A stretch of DNA of 10,005 nucleotides from an uncultured Collinsella sp. (GTDB taxonomy: Bacteria; Actinomycetota; Coriobacteriia; Coriobacteriales; Coriobacteriaceae). The notes under the pieces are model-generated. The model was not told the DNA's origin. It ran no database searches and was given only the letters and a program-made list of their open reading frames with translations. The stretch is taken from assembly GCA_902495945.1 (NCBI GenBank), contig CABUZD010000060.1:1-10005 (forward strand), read 5' to 3'. The position numbers were made by a program, and so were the translations under genes. Below, piece after piece: positions 1 to 10,005 of the stretch (positions are counted from its first letter, which is position 1; the number at the start of each line of letters is the position of its first letter).

Positions 1-322
1 CGCAGCCCGAGCCCTCACCGTCGACCCAGCCCCCATGCTCAAAGTCTACCGAGCCCGTTGCGAACGCGTACTCGCAGCCTTAGACGCCATGGGCCTCGAC
101 GTAGTAGAGCCCGCAGGAGCCTTCTACACTTTCCCGAGCATCAAAAAGTTCGGCCTAACCAGCGAAGATTTCTGCATCAAAGCCATCAAAGAAGCAAACG
201 TAGCCCTAGTCCCGGGAGACTGCTTCGGAACCGAAGGCCACATCCGCCTCAGCTACTGCGTTTCCGACAAAGACCTGGACGAAGGTCTCCGCCGCCTGTC
301 CACCTTCATTTCAACCTTGTAG
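1..322 (+). CDS. Class I/II PLP-dependent aminotransferase, C-terminal end (partial)
   Basis: Only the last 106 codons are present; the first complete codon starts at base 2, the frame is open to the window edge, and it ends at TAG 320-322. The fragment looks like the small C-terminal domain of fold-type I aminotransferases. The segment GAFYTFPSIKKFG is the usual start of that domain, and VPGDCFG followed by HIRLSYC carries the conserved arginine that binds the substrate carboxylate. The PLP lysine lies upstream of the window. The FPSIKK stretch recalls AspC/PatA-like enzymes (aspartate or N-acetyl-diaminopimelate aminotransferase), but the substrate cannot be fixed from this end. Codon use is unlike the rest of the window: it has CTA, TTA, TCA, GTA, GGA, CGA, and mostly AAA for Lys and GAA for Glu. 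No clear intrinsic terminator follows. The family is secure; the exact enzyme is not. Confidence 0.86.
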   Translation, partial: AARALTVDPAPMLKVYRARCERVLAALDAMGLDVVEPAGAFYTFPSIKKFGLTSEDFCIKAIKEANVALVPGDCFGTEGHIRLSYCVSDKDLDEGLRRLSTFISTL

Positions 323-417
323 CCCTCAGGGATGCAACACATCAGCCCACCGACCCAAGCATTATGAGTGGGGCGCGTCGCTCAACGGACACGAGGATTC
401 GCAGCAAAGGCAACTTA

Positions 418-547
418 GCTCCGGCCGGGAGGGGCAGGGCGAGTTTTCCGTAGATTCCGCACGAGCCGAAGGCCACTTAATGTGGCCTTCGTGCGAGCCC
501 AGGACTTGACCGAGCGGAAAACTCGCCCTGCCCCTCCCGGTCGGAGC
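418..547 (+). other. Core long hairpin with 33-bp arms and inner stem-loop
   Basis: Arms 418-450 and 515-547 are complementary over 33 positions with a single exception, G424 opposite T541, which would be a G-U pair in + strand RNA. The 64-nt interior folds again: 467-476 pairs with 482-491 around the 5-nt loop 477-481, with a further CGCAC/GTGCG pairing possible beside it. No T-run follows the structure on either strand, so it does not look like an intrinsic terminator. Read-through from the aminotransferase gene would produce a very stable double-stranded RNA, a plausible RNase III substrate (inference). Confidence 0.75.
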
Positions 548-581
548 GTATGCAGGGTTTGTGTACGAATCCTCGCGCCCG

Positions 582-610
582 TTGACCGACGCCGGGGTCC
601 CCGCCATAAT
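582..610 (+). promoter_or_regulatory. Candidate sigma-70-type promoter for rplJL
   Basis: TTGACC (582-587) and CATAAT (605-610) are separated by the optimal 17 bp, which puts the transcription start near 617. That is just upstream of the L10-type leader, about 210 nt before the rplJ start codon. Each hexamer matches the consensus at five of six positions. The site sits at the extreme right end of the inverted repeat. Confidence 0.65.
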
Positions 611-628
611 ACTTTCGGTTCACGCACG

Positions 629-723
629 AATCCGCTGCCAGAGACAGCCGGCGCAAACGGGTCTTACCCGCGAGCTTAATGGGACTTCCCGCCAGCCGAG
701 GTGGTCGAGTAGATATGTCTTCT
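629..723 (+). promoter_or_regulatory. Ribosomal protein L10 leader RNA (rplJL autoregulatory leader)
   Basis: The region lies between the promoter and a terminator upstream of rplJ and has the hallmarks I recall for the L10 leader family: GCTGCCAGAGACAGC (634-648), a small hairpin CGGG-TCTTA-CCCG (658-670), then CTTAATGGGACTTCCC (675-690) and CCGAGGTGG (696-704). In characterised bacteria this RNA binds the L10(L12)4 complex and feeds back on rplJL expression; in Bacillus subtilis this works by transcription attenuation. The intrinsic terminator immediately downstream fits that mechanism. The boundaries are approximate, and no covariance-model search was possible. Confidence 0.78.
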
Positions 724-724
724 C

Positions 725-761
725 GCCCCCGTCGCTCATGCAGCGCGGGGGCTTTCTTTTT
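725..761 (+). terminator. Attenuator-like intrinsic terminator before rplJ
   Basis: The stem GCCCCCG (725-731) / CGGGGGC (746-752) is extended by CGCT/AGCG with a one-base bulge at T732 and a 5-nt loop (737-741), followed by TTTCTTTTT (753-761). It lies inside the rplJ leader, 65 nt before the start codon, so it should act as a conditional terminator under L10 control, not as an end-of-operon signal. A second hairpin (772-778 / 785-791) follows before the Shine-Dalgarno sequence. Confidence 0.85.
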
Positions 762-826
762 GGACATGCCCCCGTCACGTCCTTGTGGCGGACCGTGCCC
801 GGAAAGAATTCGAGGAGGTGTAATTC

Positions 827-1348
827 ATGCCCCAGCAGTACAAAATCGACAAGGTTGCAGAGATCGAGTCCCGTATCGCCGAGAACGCCGGTCTGTTCGT
901 CGTCAACTACAACGGTCTGACGGTTAAGCAGGCTCAGGAGCTGCGTCATCAGCTTCGCGAGTGCGGCGCCGAGATGAAGGTCTACAAGAACAACCTGGTC
1001 AAGATCGCTCTCAAGAACCAGGAGCAGCCCGAGATCGACGAGATCCTCGCCGGCCCCGTCGCTTATGTGTTCTACGAGACCGAGCCGGTCGAGGCCGCTA
1101 AGGCCCTTAAGGACTTCTCCGCTAAGTCCAAGGGCGTCCTTGAGATCAAGGGCGGTATCTCCGACGGCAAGGCCGTTTCCGCTGATGATGTTAAGGCTAT
1201 CGCCGAGCTGCCCACCAAGGATCAGCTTCTCGGCCAGATCGCCGGTCTCATCTCCGGTTTCGCTCGCGACATCGCTGTCTGCGTCAACGGCGTTTCCTCT
1301 GGTCTCGCTCGTTCGATCCAGCAGGTCTCCGAGCAGAAGGCAGCCTAG
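827..1348 (+). CDS. rplJ: Large ribosomal subunit protein L10 (uL10)
   Basis: This 173-residue protein is the base of the L7/L12 stalk on the 50S subunit. The N-terminal 23S-rRNA-binding domain includes GLFVVNYNGLTV (22-33), and the family signature LRECGAEMKVYKNNLVKIAL spans 43-62. The C-terminal helix, about 133-170 (KDQLLGQIAGLISGFARDIA onward), is where L7/L12 dimers attach. The length is normal for the family. The ATG at 827 is preceded by AGGAGG (813-818) at an 8-nt spacing. It is followed 102 nt later by rplL, and an L10 leader plus terminator precede it, so autogenous control by its own product complex is likely. Codon use is strongly biased, as expected for a highly expressed gene. 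Confidence 0.98.
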   Translation: MPQQYKIDKVAEIESRIAENAGLFVVNYNGLTVKQAQELRHQLRECGAEMKVYKNNLVKIALKNQEQPEIDEILAGPVAYVFYETEPVEAAKALKDFSAKSKGVLEIKGGISDGKAVSADDVKAIAELPTKDQLLGQIAGLISGFARDIAVCVNGVSSGLARSIQQVSEQKAA

Positions 1349-1363
1349 TTGCTGTTTTCACCC

Positions 1364-1432
1364 GCGGCGGCAACGCCGCACCCCTGGCGCATTCGCGTCG
1401 TGTTTTAACTGATCTCCGTGCATCCGCACGGA
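1364..1432 (+). promoter_or_regulatory. Two hairpins in the rplJ-rplL spacer
   Basis: The first hairpin is GCGGCG-GCAA-CGCCGC (1364-1379), a perfect 6-bp stem with a GNRA-type tetraloop. The second is TCCGTGC-ATCC-GCACGGA (1415-1432), a perfect 7-bp stem ending just before the rplL ribosome-binding site. Neither is followed by a T-run that would make it an intrinsic terminator. A role in mRNA stability or processing, helping L7/L12 outpace L10, is inference. Confidence 0.6.
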
Positions 1433-1450
1433 AACCGAAAGGACTTAGAA

Positions 1451-1828
1451 ATGGCTAAGCTTACCACCGATGAGATCATCGATGCTCTTAAGGAAATGAC
1501 CCTTCTCGAGGCTTCCGAGCTCGTCAAGGCTATCGAGGACACCTTCGGCGTTTCCGCCGCTGCTCCTGCCGCTGTTGTCGCCGCTCCCGCTGCTGGCGCT
1601 GCTGAGGCCGAGGAGAAGACCGAGTTTGACGTCGTGCTCGAGGGCTTCGGCGACAACAAGATCCAGGTCATCAAGGCCGTCCGTGAGCTCACCAACCTTG
1701 GCCTGAAGGAGGCCAAGGAGGTCGTCGAGGGCGCTCCCAAGGCTGTTCTCGAGGGTGCCAAGAAGGAGGACGCCGAGGCTGCCAAGGAGAAGCTCGAGGC
1801 TGCTGGCGCTGCTGTCACCCTCAAGTAA
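1451..1828 (+). CDS. rplL: Large ribosomal subunit protein L7/L12 (bL12)
   Basis: This 125-residue stalk protein binds L10 as dimers and recruits and stimulates the translational GTPases. The N-terminal dimerisation/L10-binding domain is about 1-34 (MAKLTTDEIIDALKEMTLLE onward). An Ala/Pro-rich hinge covers about 35-53. The globular C-terminal domain, about 57-125, carries IQVIKAVRELTNLGLKEAKE (71-90) and VVEGAPKAV, and ends in AAGAAVTLK. The length is typical. I chose ATG 1451 because AAAGGA (1438-1443) sits 7 nt upstream and the protein then begins at the family's normal position. An in-frame GTG at 1418 would put the start inside the intercistronic hairpin. It is presumably co-transcribed with rplJ and ends at an intrinsic terminator. 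Confidence 0.98.
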   Translation: MAKLTTDEIIDALKEMTLLEASELVKAIEDTFGVSAAAPAAVVAAPAAGAAEAEEKTEFDVVLEGFGDNKIQVIKAVRELTNLGLKEAKEVVEGAPKAVLEGAKKEDAEAAKEKLEAAGAAVTLK

Positions 1829-1858
1829 TCAGGCTTTCTCGCCAGATTTTTTTGCAGT

Positions 1859-1890
1859 CGGGGCTCGCATTGCGTGCCCCGTCTTTTTTG
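1859..1890 (+). terminator. Intrinsic terminator after rplL
   Basis: CGGGGC (1859-1864) pairs with GCCCCG (1876-1881), with CGC/GCG pairing inside, followed by TCTTTTTTG and more Ts. It ends the rplJL unit. A weaker upstream signal is possible: CGCCAG (1840-1845) followed by ATTTTTTT, pairing with CTGGCG inside the rplL end (1803-1808), but its loop is long. Confidence 0.85.
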
Positions 1891-1967
1891 TTTTTCGGTT
1901 CCTCGACATCGGTAGCTCAAACTGCCATGTTCTGTGATTTGCGTCGTATCGGGTGCCCTGCCGTTGG

Positions 1968-2001
1968 GCAATAAAATTGCACCATTCGAGCAATAATTTG
2001 C
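1968..2001. promoter_or_regulatory. Two tandem GCAA...TTGC palindromes upstream of galU
   Basis: GCAAT-AAA-ATTGC (1968-1980) is a perfect dyad. A second, related one, GCAA-TAAT-TTGC (1990-2001), has its centre about 21.5 bp away, close to two helical turns. Both lie just upstream of the candidate galU promoter. This is the geometry of paired binding sites for a dimeric regulator. No regulator can be named. Confidence 0.4.
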
Positions 2002-2018
2002 GTTGACCTGCTGAAGAA

Positions 2019-2046
2019 TTGTCTCCGCCTTGTAGCGACATATAGT
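2019..2046 (+). promoter_or_regulatory. Candidate galU promoter
   Basis: TTGTCT (2019-2024) and TATAGT (2041-2046) are spaced by 16 bp, predicting a start near 2053 and a leader of about 90 nt. That leader contains two GC-rich hairpins: TGCGGC/GCCGCA (2083-2088/2094-2099) and GGCGC-TTTT-GCGCC (2107-2120). The second sits directly before the AAGGA of the ribosome-binding site. A TTGACC at 2003-2008 has no good -10 partner at normal spacing. Confidence 0.45.
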
Positions 2047-2142
2047 TCCAGCGGTAAGATGCTTGGGTATCGCAATTTGGTCTGCGGCTGTGCGCCGCAC
2101 GCATGGGGCGCTTTTGCGCCTGCGAAAGGATCTTTGAATAAC

Positions 2143-3051
2143 ATGAAGGCAATCATCCCCGCCGCCGGTCTTGGCACGCGTTTTCTGCCTGGCACCAAGT
2201 GCACGCCCAAAGAGATGCTGCCGGTGCTCGACAAGCCCGTCATTCAGTACGTCGTCGAGGAGGCGCTCGACCCCGAGGAAGTCGACGACGCCATCATCGT
2301 TACATCTCCCGGTAAGCCCGAGCTACTGAACTACTTCCAGCCCGATCGCTCGCTCGAGAACCTGCTGCGCGAGCGCGGCAAGAACGCCTATGCCGATGCC
2401 GTCGCCCACGCTGGCGGTATGCCGGTCGACTTCCGTTATCAGTACGAGCCCAAGGGCCTCGGCCATGCTATTCGCTCTGCTGCCGACGCCGTGGCAGGGG
2501 AGAACTTCCTGGTTCTTCTGGGCGACTACGTTGTGCCTAACCGCGACATCTGCGACAAGATGCTCGCCGTTTCCAAGGAGCACGGTGGAGCTTCGGTTAT
2601 CGCCGTCGCTGCTTGCTCGCCCGAGGAAGTCAGCCGCTACGGCGTTATCGCCGGTGAGCGCGTCGGTTCGCTCGAGGGCGCCGAGGACGTTGCCGATGCC
2701 GAGCCGGGCGCTGTCTGGCGTATCGGCGGTCTGGTTGAGAAGCCCGCTCCCGAGGCTGCTCCGTCCAACCTGTACATTGTCGGTCGCTACTTGCTGAGCC
2801 CGCTGGTCATGGACCTGCTGGCAGATCAGCAGGCCGGCAAGGGCGGCGAGATCCAGCTCACCGACGCCATGGCCCGTTCACTCGACCGCGAGGCCATGTA
2901 CGCTGTCGTCATCGACCCGCTCTCGGGCTACGACACCGGCACTCCCTCTGGCTGGATGGCCACCAACGCCCTCATGGCTGCAAGCGACCCCCGCTTTGCC
3001 AGCGCCTTCTGGGACGCCATTGACGAGCGCGGCGGATTGATGCGCAAGTAA
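2143..3051 (+). CDS. galU: UTP-glucose-1-phosphate uridylyltransferase (UDP-glucose pyrophosphorylase)
   Basis: This 302-residue cytoplasmic enzyme makes UDP-glucose and pyrophosphate from UTP and glucose-1-phosphate, feeding cell-envelope glycans and galactose metabolism. It has the nucleotidyltransferase fold with GLGTRFLPGTK (9-19), PKEMLPVLDKPVIQYVVEEA (22-41), LGDY (126-129, where metal-binding Asp is expected), VEKP (198-201), VGRYLLSP (213-220) and GGEIQLTDAM (234-243). Near the C terminus, GYDTGTPSGW (262-271) departs from the lysine-containing DxGxKLG form seen in many GalU proteins. ATG 2143 gives the family's usual MKAIIPAAGLGTR start. AAAGGA (2125-2130) is 12 nt upstream, rather far, so initiation may be moderate. 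An upstream in-frame ATG at 2059 would add 28 residues without family support. It lies between two terminators and has its own candidate promoter. Confidence 0.95.
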   Translation: MKAIIPAAGLGTRFLPGTKCTPKEMLPVLDKPVIQYVVEEALDPEEVDDAIIVTSPGKPELLNYFQPDRSLENLLRERGKNAYADAVAHAGGMPVDFRYQYEPKGLGHAIRSAADAVAGENFLVLLGDYVVPNRDICDKMLAVSKEHGGASVIAVAACSPEEVSRYGVIAGERVGSLEGAEDVADAEPGAVWRIGGLVEKPAPEAAPSNLYIVGRYLLSPLVMDLLADQQAGKGGEIQLTDAMARSLDREAMYAVVIDPLSGYDTGTPSGWMATNALMAASDPRFASAFWDAIDERGGLMRK

Positions 3052-3071
3052 GCCTTCGGGCATCGACATTT

Positions 3072-3104
3072 ACGGGCGCGGACTTCGGTTCGCGCCCGTT
3101 TTTT
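3072..3104 (+). terminator. Strong intrinsic terminator after galU with TTCG tetraloop
   Basis: CGGGCGCG (3073-3080) pairs with CGCGCCCG (3091-3098). The stem continues through G-T, A-T and C-G pairs to a C(TTCG)G tetraloop (3084-3087) and is followed by six Ts (3099-3104). It is an exceptionally stable terminator that separates galU from rpoB. Confidence 0.93.
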
Positions 3105-3128
3105 ATAAGAGCTGCGATTGCTGGCCCT

Positions 3129-3191
3129 CTGTTCACAGAAAATATATGAACAGGTGTTCGATATACATGCATCTACCTGCGCATTTTCTGT
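3129..3191. promoter_or_regulatory. Nested dyads upstream of the rpoB promoter
   Basis: Three inverted repeats overlap here: CTGTTCA (3129-3135) with TGAACAG (3147-3153); ACAGAAAAT (3135-3143) with ATTTTCTGT (3183-3191); and CAGGT (3151-3155) with ACCTG (3175-3179). The segment is AT-rich, untranslated, and ends about 47 bp before the candidate -35. It could be an operator cluster or an extruded or RNA structure; its role is unknown. Confidence 0.5.
3147..3160. promoter_or_regulatory. LexA/SOS-box-like site
   Basis: TGAACAGGTGTTCG fits the Gram-positive and actinobacterial LexA box CGAAC-N4-GTTCG at all core positions (GAAC-AGGT-GTTC) except the outermost left base. It lies about 80 bp upstream of the candidate rpoB -35, not over the promoter, so direct repression of that promoter would be unusual. 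It is a similarity in sequence only. Confidence 0.3.
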
Positions 3192-3237
3192 CGAAAAACT
3201 TTGCTACTCCAAAAACTCAATTGCGTCAAGGCTTTTC

Positions 3238-3265
3238 TTGCCCAACGATCGGTACCTGATAAACT
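3238..3265 (+). promoter_or_regulatory. Candidate rpoBC promoter with extended -10
   Basis: TTGCCC (3238-3243), a 16-bp spacer, then TAAACT (3260-3265) preceded by TGA, giving an extended -10 (TGnTAAACT). The predicted start is near 3272, leaving a leader of about 67 nt with one hairpin, TGGCGA/TCGCCA (3282-3287/3297-3302), before the Shine-Dalgarno sequence. Because terminators close off galU and rplL, rpoBC needs a promoter in this spacer. Confidence 0.5.
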
Positions 3266-3338
3266 ATTAGGTTGCGATAACTGGCGAAGCTATGCCTCGC
3301 CAACCCACCGAGCATTTCCGTGAAGGAGGAAAAACCTG

Positions 3339-6830
<3,492 letters not shown>

Positions 6831-6836
6831 TTGACT

Positions 6837-10005
<3,169 letters not shown>

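Larger units (their letters stand above)
361..610. repeat. Long imperfect inverted repeat (~250 bp) ending in ATTATG/CATAAT
   Basis: Read inward from both ends, the halves match in blocks: ATTATG (361-366) with CATAAT (605-610); a 15-base block with about 13 matches (CGTCG-TCAACGG type); CGAGGATTCG (392-401) with its complement at 566-575; a 33-base block with one mismatch (418-450 and 515-547); and CGAAGGCCAC (467-476) with its complement at 482-491. The blocks are separated by short diverged stretches. There is no transposase or other credible ORF inside, and no obvious target-site duplication. The right end contains the rplJ promoter. It could be an inverted duplication of the promoter region, a non-autonomous mobile element, or a lineage-specific intergenic repeat; the sequence alone does not decide. 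Confidence 0.8.

Noticed and set aside
58..453. 131-codon + strand ORF out of frame with the aminotransferase
   Set aside because: Arg/Pro/His-rich shadow of the aminotransferase frame that runs into the inverted repeat; no ribosome-binding site or domain.
418..547. The long hairpin as an intrinsic terminator of the aminotransferase gene
   Set aside because: No T-run follows the outer or inner stem on either strand.
561..949. Overlapping short ORFs on both strands over the rplJ leader
   Set aside because: They cross the promoter, L10 leader and terminator and the rplJ start, and look like chance frames in GC-rich DNA.
1418..1450. GTG 1418 as an upstream rplL start
   Set aside because: It lies inside the hairpin 1415-1432 and adds 11 residues not found in L7/L12, while ATG 1451 has a good ribosome-binding site.
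1405..2100. 231-codon minus-strand ORF opposite rplL
   Set aside because: It overlaps all of rplL and its terminator, has a Ser/Ala-rich composition that is the complement of rplL codons, and no recognisable domain.
2059..2142. ATG 2059 as an upstream galU start
   Set aside because: The extra 28 residues precede the conserved GalU N terminus, cover the leader hairpins, and lie only about 6 nt after the predicted transcription start.
6831..6836. TTG 6831 as the rpoC start
   Set aside because: Only 3 nt from the Shine-Dalgarno AAGGAG; GTG 6837 has a 9-nt spacing.

Overview
The window is a housekeeping stretch, all genes on the + strand, from a high-GC bacterium. I read it as an actinobacterial relative, most likely of the Coriobacteriia (Collinsella/Olsenella type). 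The reasons are a short beta subunit of mycobacterial size with an acidic tail, a coiled-coil insertion near the N terminus of beta-prime as in Actinobacteria, GTG starts for rpoB and rpoC, and strong G/C-ending codon bias. The class and genus are inference; no taxonomic search was possible.

Layout: (1) 1-322 is the 3' end of a class I/II PLP-dependent aminotransferase with codon usage unlike the rest of the window. (2) 323-826 has no gene. It holds a roughly 250-bp imperfect inverted repeat whose right end carries the rplJ promoter and whose left end carries a mirrored, spacing-damaged copy. This is followed by an L10-type leader RNA and an attenuator-like terminator. (3) rplJ (L10) and rplL (L7/L12), with two small hairpins between them, end in an intrinsic terminator. 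(4) galU (UDP-glucose pyrophosphorylase) has its own candidate promoter, preceded by two tandem palindromes, and ends in a strong terminator with a TTCG loop. (5) A 234-bp spacer holds nested dyads, a LexA-box-like site and a candidate extended -10 promoter. (6) rpoB and rpoC follow, six bases apart; rpoC runs off the right end.

How the genes work together: L10 and L7/L12 form the ribosomal stalk, and rpoBC encode the catalytic core of RNA polymerase. In many bacteria rplJL and rpoBC are contiguous. Here galU, with a terminator on each side, separates them, and rplK/rplA do not lie directly upstream of rplJ. The arrangement suggests three separately controlled transcripts.

I see no defence system, CRISPR array, prophage, transposase or RNA gene. 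The points most worth a second look are the promoter-bearing inverted duplication upstream of rplJ, non-consensus residues in the RpoC bridge helix and next to switch 2, the operator-like sites upstream of galU and rpoB, and a 2,202-codon antisense open frame that codon bias explains.
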